A stretch of DNA of 64,000 nucleotides from Homalodisca vitripennis (lineage: Eukaryota > Arthropoda > Insecta > Hemiptera > Cicadellidae). Positions 12,370-24,841 of this stretch are shown one piece after another. The notes below the pieces were generated by a model. It did not search any database. It was given only the letters and a program-made list of their open reading frames with translations, and had not been told where the DNA came from. The stretch spans positions 135,050,001 through 135,114,000 of the forward strand of contig NC_060213.1 in assembly GCF_021130785.1 (NCBI RefSeq), written 5' to 3'. Within the stretch, counting starts at the first letter, position 1. Every line of letters starts with the position of its first letter. The position numbers and the translations under genes are program-made.

Positions 12370-12610
12370 TACAATATTTGAAATGGCAAAAGAAACAAAA
12401 AGAGAAACTCTCGATGCATATAAAGAGGGATTTTGTATACCAATAACGAAGAAGATGATGCAGCTTGCGTGTACTCTAATGAATTATAATCAAGGTCCAA
12501 AGCTTGGGGACTGTGGGTACAATGTATCAGATGCAAACTTTGGGCTCATGTAGAATGTATACGATTTGAAAAACTATTTTTGTATTTGTGTATTTTGCTC
12601 ATGGCTCTTT
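12370..12610 (+). pseudogene. decayed transposase C-terminal zinc-binding fragment
   Basis: With frame changes the plus strand reads DDAACVYSNEL...WVQCIRCKLWAHVEC...FICVFC. This spacing of Cys/His pairs with W-x-QC-x-x-C-x-x-WAH resembles the small C-terminal zinc-binding domain on pogo/jerky-like DDE transposase proteins in insects (from memory of the family, not a search). The first pair has lost a cysteine (YS for YC). No upstream DDE domain is recognisable. Confidence 0.5.
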
Positions 12611-14240
12611 TAAATAACTCCATATAAAAAGTGTTTTTGTTTCAAAATTTTTACATAATGAGTGTAATTAATAAATCTCAAATAATAAGTTAGGTACTAT
12701 GTCAAAAATGACATAATGTCATTTTATATGGCCTTGTATATGTCACAAATGACAAGTTGCACACTATACAAATTATTTAAAACCCAATTTAACAAACGTT
12801 TTAACAACGTTTCAAACAAAGTTACAGTTGAAATTCAAACTGGTATGTCATTTTAGACTGGTCTCCCCTTCGTGTCAAGGGTTGGTATCTCAACTTCTCT
12901 GGTGCGCATGGCATGTGTGGTACAGTTTTGTACTGTGTAAGGCTTATACTCCTGCTGATTGTTCTGAAAATACTTGGTATCCCTTAACGTAAAAACTCGT
13001 TCGATTTATCAAAAAGGAGTTAGATTTTGGTGAGTTTATCACTATACTTTGATTCTAAATTTAATAACTATTGTGCTCGCTCAACCATGTGCCTTTAGGG
13101 TTTTTGATGCCTGAAAAAGAGCGTAAATTCCAATCATCAAAAGTAACGCTGGTGAATGACCAAAGTCCAGTTATGCTTCTAATTTATCCATCTGCAATAA
13201 CACACTTTGAAAATTTGCCGTACTGATTGATTTTGAAGCTAATTACTTCTGCATAAGTAAAGTATCAAATCAGCATTTTCGCATACAACAAAGAGCATGC
13301 ATTTAACAGTGCGTAGAAATTATTGATAATAGTGTTTACATTGATTAGTGAATACATTCAGAAGAAGTTGAGGGAAGCGTTTTAATTCGAATTTTAAAAG
13401 TGTTTATTAATTCAAACATTCAATTACCACACATTGCCATGCTACACGAACAAGCGCGACATAAAGGTTCCTTAGTTATTACAAGAATAAAAAAGCTGTT
13501 AATTCTTAGATCCTGTATTTAACTACAATTTTTATACCTTTTATTCTAGGTACTATGTATAAAAATAGTACATCATTTTTCTATACATAATACAATAAAA
13601 CACTAACGGAATAACACTGAGTAGTAAGAATTACAAAATATTGTATTTATGTATCTTAATTAAATATATTTATGATGCAGAAAAATCTAAATTTTAAGGT
13701 TAGAACTCGCAATCTATTCGACAATTTTATTGTTACTTATCAACAAGCAAGAATTAAAAATAACACTACATAATATTAATATTCATAATAGTAAATGCTT
13801 TACCTAGCTTGCTGTATTCTCTGTTATTGATAATGGGAAGTGAATGTTAATTACTAGGTTTAACTACAAACAAACATTCTATACTGATATTACCCTGTAT
13901 TTGGTTTACACGAAGCTTTCTACAAGAGATGGATACCACGTCTAGAGTTGTAATTGGGTAAAGGTTTATCATTTCCATAGAGATTAAAATTTAAAACCAG
14001 TAATCTAATGAAGATAACACCACTGTTTATAACATAACAATGCTTATCTTTTTAGATAACATTCCTGGAGATAGGATTTGTGATCTGAACTACCTGAGTA
14101 AGAAACCTAACAGAAAGACGTTGACCTTTACTTGTCTATAATATATTGAACCGGTTTTATCATTACTTTAAAAAAAAAGCCAACCCCTTCTATGAATTTA
14201 AAATTAACACAAAACTGGTACATAACATAATGATTTTTCT
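12611..14240. other. AT-rich non-coding DNA
   Basis: Nothing convincing. A 21-bp palindrome (aaaatgacat-a-atgtcatttt) sits at 12705-12725 amid repeated TGTCATTT words. Confidence 0.35.
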
Positions 14241-14244
14241 TCTT

Positions 14245-15010
14245 TTTTTTCAAGTGTCAATAATCATTTATTGTTGTTCCACATGGTACATGCATTGACA
14301 CAGTCAATAAGGTTTACGATAATGCCATTAAGTTTACAGGCCATAATACCACTTCTATATAGAAATGTAAATACATATGCATTTTAAAATGTTCTAAATT
14401 ATGTTTTTAAATTAAAACGTAATGCTAAAATTAATAAGAGCAACAAATAACAATAACAAACAACAATAAAAACAACAAATGTTTAAAACAAAAACATTGG
14501 ATTATTAAAATGTAAGGTAAATTAGACTTCAGCCATTTCACAAGACAACTTCTGAAATTTCTTAAAGTAGTGGTAACTGCATCTGGTGGTAGTAGGTTAA
14601 TAAGTTTTACAGTGATGTAGATGTAGCTGTTGTGAGTTTTACTTAAACTAAAGTGCTCGAAGTCTTTTAAGTTCCAAGATCTAGTACTATAATTATGAAC
14701 ATAACCTCTGAAATTGTACAAATTAGGATTTTCTTTAAGGTGAACTGGGCATTGCAAAATAAATATACATAGAAGAATAAGAATTCCTAGTTTAACATAG
14801 ACAGGCCTACTAGAATATCTATAATTTATACTTCTAAGACTCGTAATGCCTTTCTTTGAGTCTTAAAAAGTTAATTTTGCACGAGTAGAGTTGCCCCACA
14901 AACTGCCATAAGAAAGGCGGGCAGTAAATAAAGCAAAGTAAGCATTATTAACTAGATTTTGGCTATTACAGTACTTTAATTTCTTCAATAGAAAAATCAC
15001 CATTGACCGG
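14245..15010 (-). pseudogene. LINE ORF2 C-terminus and 3' UTR (CR1/Jockey-group relic)
   Basis: Minus-sense translation from about 15000 gives ARLSYGSLWGNSTRAKL, then after frame changes LKKGITSLRSI, LGILILLCIFI, HNYSTRSWNL and VKLINLLPPDAV, in the order of the post-reverse-transcriptase C-terminal region of CR1/Jockey-group LINEs (SYG..WG, QK.A.R, LP..I, H.Y.TR, KL.N.LP). The last 108 codons are open (14757-14431). The 3' end reads CAATAAATGATTATTGAC followed by an A-rich tail (to 14245). 5' truncated; no RT catalytic box remains. Confidence 0.75.
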
Positions 15011-16489
15011 CGAGAGCAAAGAGAGTTTACATGAACCTACCAATACAGATTAGAATCTAGGTTTATGCCAAGCAGTTTACTGATTTACTGTCCACATTCG
15101 AGCTTAAACCAAAGACAATCTCCTCAATTTTTTTTCATAAGTTACTCTTAACTTGTTAGCATCAAAAAAGGAGTTATAAAAAATGGATTCTATTCGCCAC
15201 CATTTTGTTACTAGAGTTTAAAGAATGTGTAAGTATCATTCATGCTAAGGAAGCTAATATATTTCTCAGTAGATCGGAAAATCCCATACTCTACTATATA
15301 ATAAACCAAATAAAACACGTAAACATGCTTATGGATAGCTTAATCGTAAACTATGACTTTAAAATTTCTTTAAACATGTAGCTGACACCTTTATAGACTT
15401 TATTTTAATGCCAATCAAATTCTTCAAGTACGAAAAATGGATTACTTTTAAGAGGTGGTGTGACACCGACGAAAATAAGAACTTTCATTGCTCCTATTTT
15501 CATTACGATCAAGAACAATTCTATACCAAAACCGTACCCACCTCTTTCCCTTTTTTCTTTTTTTTAATATCATAAAATGATTTCAAGTAGTAAAAAAATG
15601 TTTAAAAAGACTTCTTATTGACAGCGAATTCTACCGTTTACAAACGAAATTAATAACGATTATAGTAAAGTTACTTTTGGCGGAGTAAATTTTGATTTTA
15701 ATTTATAATAAATATGATTTCATTGTAAGTATCAATTGACTGTCGTGTACAGTATTGTACTTTGGATCTATTCCAATTTTTATTTCGTTTTGAGAAAGTT
15801 TTGTGAAGCAAAAGTCCTAATAATATTTATTATACATGGAAAGTTGCCTTTGCTTGTTTTGCTTTCACGCGTAAACTATTCACCCGATTGTTCTATTCAT
15901 ACCCTGGGATGAATATAGGCCTATTCATATTTTTTAATCTCTCAGCGCTATGCACCACTAGTCTTTAAAGTGGTGAAAAACCCCATCTTTGTCTCTAAAT
16001 GTATTAATTATTAATCGAAAGAACCTGTCTAATATAAACTACTGTTCTGTGTAAACATTGTTTATTATTTTCTATTTGTTTACAATTATGGTGAGTAAAT
16101 CATTTTAGGAGTATACATACTTCATTTTATATTTCAGCCATTAGCTAAGTACTCATCTACCTTAGAAAATGTGCTAGGAGATGGCCAGAATTTAACTCCG
16201 AGGACTTCCTTTGAAGAAGTCAACAAGAACTATGCTAGATGAAATTTTGCCGGACTGTTCTTTTGAACTTTTGTACCAATTCTAGCTCAAAATCTTCTAA
16301 AATACATTAAAAACTTTCTCTGTAAATTTAAAGACTGATATAAAACTTAGTTGGGTTCTCTTTTGATAGAAATAGATTTCTCCATCATGTACTATTTATA
16401 GTCTTCATTGGGAGAGAGGAAATATCAGATATGGAACGAAAAATACCAAGATCGGAGTACATTAAAATGACCACAAATAGACGTTTTTA
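15011..16489. other. AT-rich non-coding DNA
   Basis: No gene or repeat recognised. Confidence 0.35.
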
Positions 16490-16619
16490 AAGATATTTGT
16501 TGATCGTGGCAAGAAGGCAAACTCAACGTTTTCTTTGGAAATGTAATTCACTCGAACCAGAAGTGTTCGTACAGGTGCAAAACTATGAAATTGCGTGTGA
16601 AATCGCGGGTAACTGCTAG
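16490..16619 (+). mobile_element. Helitron 3'-end fragment
   Basis: Aligns with the last ~130 bp of the Helitron at 62279-62778 ('ttgatcgtggcaagaaggca', 'cgaaccagaagtg') and ends in a short G/C hairpin (CGTG...CGCG) followed by CTAG|T at 16616-16620, the Helitron 3' signature. The TC 5' end was not found, so this copy is probably 5' truncated. Confidence 0.72.
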
Positions 16620-17039
16620 TAAATAATAAAATAATAATGTTTCAATCACCCATACATAAAAATACGGATATTTGACGCTCAAAATCCATACTCCAATTTT
16701 TGTTCTAATGTTCCTCACTAATCGCTTTTCACTGATGAGCTAATTAAGAATTTAGGGAACCCAAAATATTGTACTATAAATAAGAGATTCCTTAACAAAA
16801 TCAGTTTCACTCGGAAGAGATGAAGCTAAATCAGAAAAAGTAAATACCTCTTATGACATCATTTTAGTTCTCACTATCTTTACAACTAAAGTTCAAAATA
16901 TAATTACTCAGTTAGGTTCTATCTAGAGTAAAGTACTTCACGAGTGTAAGTTTTAAGAACAATCCTTCACATTTGTCACGAATATAGTTTAACTTTACGG
17001 GAGGTTTTAAAATCAACGTTATTCATAATACTCGGTTCC

Positions 17040-17689
17040 CTTCCACTCCGGATCGTTTTTTTAACGAAACTCCAACATCGCCCTCGCCAACTCCCCTCGC
17101 GGTTCGAGTGACCGGACAACGGCGGTGTAAATACAGAGAGAGATAGAGGGAGTTCTACCCCAAAATAAAATCACCCTTACCCTACATATCCCTCCCTTAT
17201 CAGCCCTTCCCTCTAGGTACGATCAACCACTTCCACTGTGCAATCGTAGCTCGTAGCTAAACGTCACGGTGGTGTAAGAGACACGGTGATCGTTTGTTAT
17301 CGTTGATCTGTTACACGGGAGCAATTGTTGGACGCTGAAGAAGGATACAGTATGTCCCATATAGTCTCTAAAAGAGCCGACGTAAAGTGTTTTAATGCTC
17401 AGTCTTTAATCCTGGAGGCGTCGATCGACCCATTTGGTGTCGATCGCGGAACTTCCAAAGTGCGATCGATCCCGATGTGGTCGATTCGTATATTTCCGCT
17501 ACAAGCATTATTGTCGGTCAAAGACCTTTAAGTTATACATCAATCAAAAGCCTATGAGTTGTTTTAAATGTTTATGGTCTACTGATTTTGTTTTATCCTG
17601 TTTCTATTTGACACTTGTATTTGTGATTTTGTTGTACACTTTTGTATTGCGGAGATGCTTTGTAAACAAATAATTTTGTTCTTTGTTCG
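17040..17689. other. GC-richer non-coding island
   Basis: Bases 17040-17480 are GC-richer, with clustered CGATCG/GTCGATCG words at 17419-17475. Two overlapping plus frames of 68-79 codons here have no motif. Possibly regulatory. Confidence 0.3.
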
Positions 17690-17880
17690 GAAGTTTTTTT
17701 ATTAGAATTGAGCCAAGTTTGTCTTACACAGTTGATATAATACCTGTCCTTGTGTAAACTTTCCCCATACATGGTATACCTCAAGGCTCAATATTGTGCA
17801 CATTCTTTTTTAATATTTACGGTCGTTTAGTGAACAAATTGGTTGCTTCATACATTACTATGGACATCAGCGCCCATCAT
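17690..17880 (+). pseudogene. LINE reverse-transcriptase fragment
   Basis: GIPQGSILCTFFFNIY at about 17770-17820 is the RT motif usually read as GVPQGSxLGPxLFxIY in non-LTR retrotransposons. Only this box is recognisable; the surrounding frame is broken. Confidence 0.65.
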
Positions 17881-18015
17881 ATCATTCGGTTACTCTTTAT
17901 TTTTATTCTTACATACCTTCACTTTTTCTATGTTGCTTGAAATATACATTTTTTTCAGAATTGCTAAAGACAGTTCTCACGTCGGACTGAGAATTTATCT
18001 ATGATTTATTATAAA

Positions 18016-18110
18016 CTAGCTGTTCCCCGCGGCTGTAGAAACGTATTGATTTTTAGTTTATATCCATCCGAAAACTATTTAATGACTATGTAATTAAAGA
18101 ATGATATATT
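18016..18110 (-). mobile_element. possible Helitron 3' end
   Basis: In minus sense the sequence ends 'ccgcggggaacagctag|t' (CTAG 18019-18016), matching the GGGAAACAGCTAGT end at 62778. The rest differs from the other copies, so the 5' extent is arbitrary. Confidence 0.5.
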
Positions 18111-18567
18111 AATGATCCCGAACAATGGAGGCAACCATATTTAAGTTCATATTATATATATTAGTCACAAAATTTTAATTTCTGATTGCCATTATTTGCT
18201 CCCCTCCAATTCCTTAGGGCGCTCTTTCTTTAAATATTTTCAAACAGTCGGAATACCCCTATGTGTGCAAGTTAGCATAAAATCAACATTGTACATAAAT
18301 AAGGTAATCGTAGATAAATTAAGTTACAAAATTTTTTGTTGTTTTTTATTGTCATATTAATATGTAAAATGGGCGCTGCACCCATTTGAGCATGCGCAAA
18401 AATCTAAATCAAATATCAAAAGGGATTTCTTGGAAAAATCAGATTCGCCAATTATGAAAAATACGACCTAACTAAACAATTAATCGATCCGAGTAAGGCC
18501 ATACAACTCTTAATTGGTTAATATAAAAAACTGTGACTTTTTAACGCGAACGTAGTATTGTCATTTA

Positions 18568-18614
18568 ATAACCTAGCACTATTTATATATCAAATACATG
18601 AAGTGCTAGGTTAT
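18568..18614. repeat. 13-bp perfect hairpin
   Basis: ATAACCTAGCACT (18568-18580) and its exact inverse (18602-18614) are separated by 21 nt. No T run follows; function unknown. Confidence 0.75.
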
Positions 18615-18739
18615 AGCAAATAATATATTAGTATGGCTGTTTGAATGACTGTATACGATTACAGCAATTTAAAATGGTATCAACTATGCGATGTAAATAT
18701 GTAGTGGAATAACCGAAACGACCAATGATAAACCAAGAC

Positions 18740-19300
18740 CGAAAGGGACGCAGCTATTGCGCCCACTAGGACGTACAATTGGCAACAAAACTCGCTGTGC
18801 GGTAATGTCGAGGTGGCGTTAAAAGTGACAAACACGCCCAAGTGTCTGAGGGACTCCTACCGAGCTGTCAGGAGGGGTGAGAGAGAGTGGACCTCACTGT
18901 CACCGGCCAATAATTAAACTTACCCCTCCTAACACCCGCGCATGTATACGACTACACCGCGCTCCGTATAAAATTAAATATAAAAATTTCAAAGCGGCAG
19001 GTAATTATATAAAATGCCGGGGCTGCGTGGTCGGGGCGGCGCATGAAATAATAATTAAACCGGCCAGCGAGTGGGTCTGACACCGGACTCTAAATTATTT
19101 AAAACAACCCTATTAAAAAACCCTATTTCCTTTCGTCCCGCGGCCTCAGCGCGGCGAAAATCGATAAATAAATTATATTAGGGCCGGCGAAATAAAAACA
19201 TCGTCCGATCGCAAGTTAAATATTTAATACCTATCTGATCCCCCTGTTGTTTTTCCGACCGACCGTTTTTTTATTCATACCCTTTTTCTATTATGTATTT
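18740..19300. other. GC-rich island with homeodomain-like words
   Basis: GC-richer DNA interspersed with TAATTAAA-type words (18909, 19051) next to CCGGCC blocks. There is no open frame of note. This composition is seen in arthropod conserved non-coding elements; function is inferred only. Confidence 0.35.
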
Positions 19301-19449
19301 TATTACAAATGTGCTCTCGCGGCGCCCCCGGCCAGTTTGGTGGTCGGTGACATCGACTTCGCTACTGGACTTTATTATTGACCACTCGGTTGTCTTTGAC
19401 AGACGCCCACGTGACGTGATCACCTCAGTTGACTGTGGTGACATAACCC

Positions 19450-21135
19450 TACTTCCCCAGCTACGTGCTCGAGTAGTTTTAATATTTGAGCCGAGTGAAC
19501 GTAAGTAATTACTATCGAATTGTAGACCTATCAGTTTTTTAACAAGAATATTGGACGAATTTGTTTTGAATCACATAGTGTCCGTGATGTAAAATCTCAA
19601 CATCAGTTTTGGTTTTAATTTGAACACTGAACATCAAATTCAACCTATCGGAACAATCGTTTACAGCTGTACAAGAAAAAAGTACAAACCCAACGCTCCC
19701 TTAATTATAGGTCAGCTTTTTGATACAGTGCCATGAAGGACTTAACTTAAGGAAGTAACCATATATTGTGAGGGCGTTTATGTACAGTTGGCTTTTTGAA
19801 TGTTAACGAATCAGGCAGTGAAGTTGTACGAAATATTTAGGAGTTATGCTTATGTGTAATAATATACATTATAAACTCATATTTCTCCAAATACAGGCCC
19901 ATCAGTGTAAAGTAAACGTGTCTTATTTTACCAGGCGAAGCTAGGGCTAAGACACCCTCTCTAACACTTAACTTGGGGACCAACGGCTTAAAGGTGACTT
20001 CCGAACCACCACCAATGGCCGGGCAGGAGGGCTGCTTGCAAGGACAGGATCGCTCAGCGGTCATCCATCGAAAGCCGCAGCCACGCTCGACGTTGCTTGA
20101 TCCTGCGATAACGGTTGTATTCGCTACACTACGCCATTTGGAGTATCTCAGGGCTCAGTATTGGACCCATTCTTTTTAATATTTATGTCCTGAAACTCAC
20201 GCTTGCCACTCTATACTTGCGTCACTGCTGAGATGTGTCAACAAACTGACGTTTATGAAGCTTAAACTCATTAACAGTTTGGCCTGCACGCTGACCCAAT
20301 TGTTCATAAATATCAGACTTAAATTGTATCTCTGAGAAATAAACACCTCTTCATGAAATTCAAATACAAGATGCGTTTTTGCTATGGATCCAGTGTATGA
20401 AAACCTAACTCGATTTTGGTACATAAGGAATTCAAAAGGTATGTTAACATACAATAGTATGTTTAATTAATGTGTCTGATAGAGAATCATATTTATCAAT
20501 TTTCAAAGAATTTAAAATAATGACTCTTCCAAACCTGTATATTTATTGCTGCTTGATCGATGTTAAGGAATCTTTAAATACCCTTTTTACAGGAAACCCA
20601 TCTTCTTGACTTTAGAATTAGTAAGATTAGAAAAGACCAGAAGTAGTCATATATGTACGTATGAAGATTAAATTATTCAATAAACTGCCTAAGAATGCAT
20701 GAGGTGTGCCCTGAAACAGTTCAAAAAAGTAATAGATAGATAGTTGAAGGATAATATTTTTACTCCATTTACAAATGATTGGCCTGTGATGTTAGTACAT
20801 TAAGTTTTTAACGTTTGAATTTTAATTATATGTTTGTTTTATTTTAATACGGTAACTATTATATATTTTTGTTATTATTTTAAATTAATCTAAAATCACA
20901 TTGTTGTCTTTTCTAAGTGTGTTATCTAAAGAACAAAGTTTATAATATATTTTAATTAGGCCATTATTTATTTTTGTAATCCCATTTTATTGTTACTTTG
21001 AGATTATACTGTCTGTTCAACAATAAATAATTGTAATTGTACATTTTGTTAAATATGAACAAAATAATTATAAGCCTATGACTTTGTCAATTACACTGTT
21101 TGTGTTTAAAGACAATAAAAGATTCTTTATTCTTG
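19450..21135 (+). mobile_element. LINE relic (RT to 3' end), split by a SINE
   Basis: Plus-strand RT blocks appear in order with frame breaks: RARVVLIFEPSE, then CRPISFLTRILDEFV (usual NYRPISLL), SFGFNL, FDTVP (usual AFDTV), then after the SINE at 19906-20141 GVSQGSVLDPF (usual GVPQGSVLGP) at about 20141, and KIKLFNKLPK near 20665. It ends 'gacaataaaagattctttat' near 21110-21135. Much of the palm and thumb is missing. CR1/Jockey-group by motif style. Confidence 0.7.
19906..20141 (-). mobile_element. 5S-rRNA-derived SINE, copy D
   Basis: Nearly full length in minus sense (CCAAATGGCGTAGTG start at 20141; TAAGACACGTTTACTTTAC tail near 19906). It lies exactly between two RT motifs of a LINE relic, so it inserted into that element. 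Confidence 0.88.
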
Positions 21136-21671
21136 GTTCTTAATATTATATCATTGTTCCGTCCGAGGGCTTTACAGTCACAATTTAACACAATTCAAAT
21201 ATTGTAGAATAATTCCCCAGATTGTACTGAATAGTTCATTCTTCATTTGAAATTACCACATTCGTAGAGTAACTGGCAGTGAAAGACATAGCAACCTTTT
21301 GTTGTGACAAAACACACATTTCTTTCTGAAATTGAATTTTGTACCGGGAACTGTGGAAAGAGGGTTACAGCTATTGTCTCTACATTTCCAATAAATAGTT
21401 AAGTACTAACGTAGTCTTTGAAGATTTATTGACATTTATGCATATATTAGAAAAAAATCCAACTTTTTTGTAATCCCAATAAGGTTGATCCTCATAAGTT
21501 GTGTACTGTAGTTACATCAATTTGAAGTCACCTTGTTATATTTTATGTGAATAATGCACATCTCATTAAACCGTTATAAAATACTCTAAAACATATGTTA
21601 AACTGTAGCTGAAGTGTTCGATGTTCAATTACTTGCTATTGGGTGAACTTTTATTTATAACTTATATATTT
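21136..21671. other. AT-rich non-coding DNA
   Basis: Nothing recognised. Confidence 0.35.
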
Positions 21672-21890
21672 GGGAGTTCCGATGGCCTAGCGGTCTAAGA
21701 CATTGGATAGCGCAGGTTAAAATCCTGTCTGTGACTGTTGCACTTCTTATCAGTACTATCGACCTTGTACTGTATCGACTCTCCCCCTTATTCTGTTTGA
21801 TAAGATCCTCGCACAGGCCAGTGGCCCATGAGGACGGACAGAATAAGGCTTAAAAGGGAATATAGGGCTTCTCCTTTAAAATATAGATAT
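21672..21890 (+). mobile_element. tRNA-derived SINE
   Basis: The head has RNA polymerase III box A (TGGCCTAGCGGTCTAAG, 21683) and a box B-like AGGTTAAAATCCTG (21714-21727; consensus GGTTCGAATCC) at tRNA-like spacing. It is followed by an unrelated body (GCCAGTGGCCCATGAGG) and an AT-rich end. The degenerate B box and lack of acceptor-stem pairing exclude a working tRNA. One copy in the window. Confidence 0.72.
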
Positions 21891-24840
21891 AATGGGATTG
21901 TACGTTTTTAGATCGCCAATGCGTACAGTTGGAGGAATTAAGCTGTGCTCGTAGGGCCATAATACTACCCTTTCAACAAATAAACGCTATCTGTGTGGCG
22001 GGTTGCGTTTACGTGCTAGCCGCTGAGATGAAGGCACACAATCGCTTTAACGACTTTAAACTCACGATTTCGATTTGCAGATTAGTATTGACAAATACGT
22101 TATTTTCAAAAACACGTTAAACAACACTATAACAACTGAAAAACCAGGATAAGTCCTATTATTGCTACTATTTGGTATTATCTTGTTATTTAATTGCACC
22201 ACAATCATCACTGTCACAAAACAGACTGATTTTAGCGAGTGTGGTGAGTTATTCGGGCCAATACGATTCCTAAAAGAAGGGTTTTACCCATGAGTCACAG
22301 GAAATATTTTCGGGACTCAGCGCATAATGCTACCCCGCCCCACCCGCCTATCACCACACACTCAAGGTCGCGCGCGCATCTAAAGTCCTCGAACTGTACT
22401 TTAATTTGGCAAAAGATCGTGCTGCTGACATTTTGATGCAGTTTGAGGATGGCCGATTTATAAAGAACTCCTTTTGAATGAAAGGGAGACATCTACGCCA
22501 GTAAAAAAGGGCGTAATCCATTTGAATAGTTCGGTAATGACCTTATTTTGATGGATTAAATTTAAAATTTTAGTTATGTATCAGTTGTGTATGTTGCGTA
22601 TCAGACTTAATTAATGTAACATGTTCAATACTTTCCTGTTCAACAGTGATCATTGTTTCTTTCTTTTTTTCGCAAGATATCGCGCAACCACAAGTGGCAA
22701 CAGATGTTATCATTCGATGAAATATCTACTCATAGACTGCTACATAATCTTAGGTTGAAGTTGCCCATATGTTTATAGTGACGTTTTGTTGGAAAATACA
22801 ACAGCGTCCCCGTTTCTTAGAACTTGTCCAACGCTCTACCTTTTTTTAGAGCAGCTCGCACGAAAATAATCCGATGGTGGTTGTGTCTCATTTCCCTTCT
22901 GCATCAAGCGCTCAACACTGTTGCCAGTTTTACGTGTACGGAAAAGTACTGACCCTTCTCAACATATGTTACAATAAAAAACATCAGTTTCTACTATAAA
23001 CAAACTTACGTACTTTAGGTTCCATTCATTTTTAGCAGAGAGCGTGTAAATTAAGCGGCCAGTAGTGACCACAGCTACGTCATAGCAGGACCAGCTGGTA
23101 ATCAACAGCGATGTGGCAACACCGCCTCAAACATCATAGGACTACTTTCGTGCGGGTTACTTTAGCGAGGTTCCGCAGAGAAACTCCAACAGTCCTAGCC
23201 CGAGTTACTGTTTGTGTTGGGATGTGGACCGATCTTAACCTCTAGAACACTTTTGAGTGATACATGACTTATTTGTACACAATTTCAAATTTAACGCAAA
23301 TATTATTTTCTAAATTATCTTGGATAGAATTTTTAACTCACGAGGAAAGAGTGATTTGAAATTGTAAATTTATTCACAAAAATGACAGTTTTAGGGATAT
23401 TTCCGTAAGAGCGATTTCTCTAGTTAAATTAATAAAGGACATCTTGAATTTTGTAAAGCCCTTACACATTGTTATAACTGTTAAAATTTAAAGTGGTACA
23501 AATTAATATAGTGTGGTCTCCATGTTGAGGGGTTTGTGGCACAGACCCAAATTTGAAACATGTTATCGTAGAGGTGAAAAGTTAATTGCATCAAATTCCA
23601 AACTTGTCAACTTTTGCAGAGTACAGCGAAACTCCAGAACTATTATTACAATATTACTTATGTTATATCAGTGCTTTTGAGCGAAATATTTAATCTTTAC
23701 GTATGATGAAACCCCGTTAGCAGCACAGTACAAGTACAGTGGTACAGGGCGTGTTCAGTGTAAAGTGAGAGATAAAACGGCAATAGACGCAGAAGAGAGG
23801 AGAGATAAATTGCGCCTGCGATGAAGTCAGAGCGTTGTTTTAATTGAGCACATTATCAAAAGGGCAGCTCGAGCCGAGGGGAAGAATGCGAGGGCTCCCG
23901 GGAATGTTTTTGATGTGGGAGGATAGAAATCACCTGTTGAGCCGACTCCTCCACCAGGGACTTTCTCCATTATGTGTCTCAATTTCACACCTTTGCGTTT
24001 CCACACATTTTATTCATGTTTTGTCTGTTATTTTAGTGGTATTTGTGACGTATCCTGTAACCAACTGGTTTTGGTGTTAATAAATTTTAGTAATAATGCT
24101 AATGGTAATTAGTAAGAATAATTTAAGTAAAAATAATTTTAATTAAAGAAAACAGAATATTTTCTGGACATTTGGCATCGCTCAGTGATACCAAAAAAAT
24201 TACTTTTGTATAACTTTTATTATAATGTTCGGAAAAATCCTATTCTATTCACAATCCTTCCGTTGTAAAAACCAAACTTCCAACTGAGTTTTAACTAAAT
24301 ACTAACTTCTCTAATAATGTTTCGTTCTCTTCATAATTAAAAACCAACACTGTATAGTATAATTTCCAGTGGATACTATGAGACAAAAATGCGTTAGAAT
24401 TTATTTTTGGTAATTAAAGATGCAGAATGGCACAAAAATTTTAATTTCTTAAAGTACTTTTACTACTAAAAAATGAAAGACACATGATTTATGTGATGAT
24501 TCAAAATGCATATAAATGAAGCGAAGCAAGAAAAATTTTAAATTGTAATATTTAAAAATATATTTACACTTGATTTTTATTAATACTTTCTATTGTACTT
24601 TTTATTGCAGTTTATAATACTTTAATTTCAATCGTAGGAAACATAAAATTTTGATTTATTTCTTAAGTATATCAATAAATAATTAATGGTTTTATAACTA
24701 TTCTTTAAAAACAAAACTGATTGCTAGTATTATCGTTACAGCCTCTACGGACCTATAATTATTGAACAAAAATAAACCAAAAACCTAGTCCCTCATTGTT
24801 TAGTACTTTTTACATAAAATGTGATGAGAAATGATCCATT
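21891..24840. other. non-coding DNA with several GC-rich islands
   Basis: No gene recognised. GC-richer islands at about 22290-22460 (GCGCGCGC), 22840-23230 and 23700-24060 stand out from AT-rich surroundings and carry no sustained open frame or motif. Candidate regulatory elements. Confidence 0.35.
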
Positions 24841-24841
24841 A

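Noticed and set aside
18568..18614. Hairpin as a transcription terminator
   Set aside because: No T run follows and the organism is eukaryotic; left as an unexplained hairpin.
19837..20064. 75-residue minus frame (and the similar one at 62875-63069)
   Set aside because: Both are translations of the 5S-derived SINE body; the shared text reflects shared repeat DNA.
21672..21745. Possible tRNA gene
   Set aside because: Box B is degenerate and the acceptor and T arms do not pair; it is the head of a SINE.
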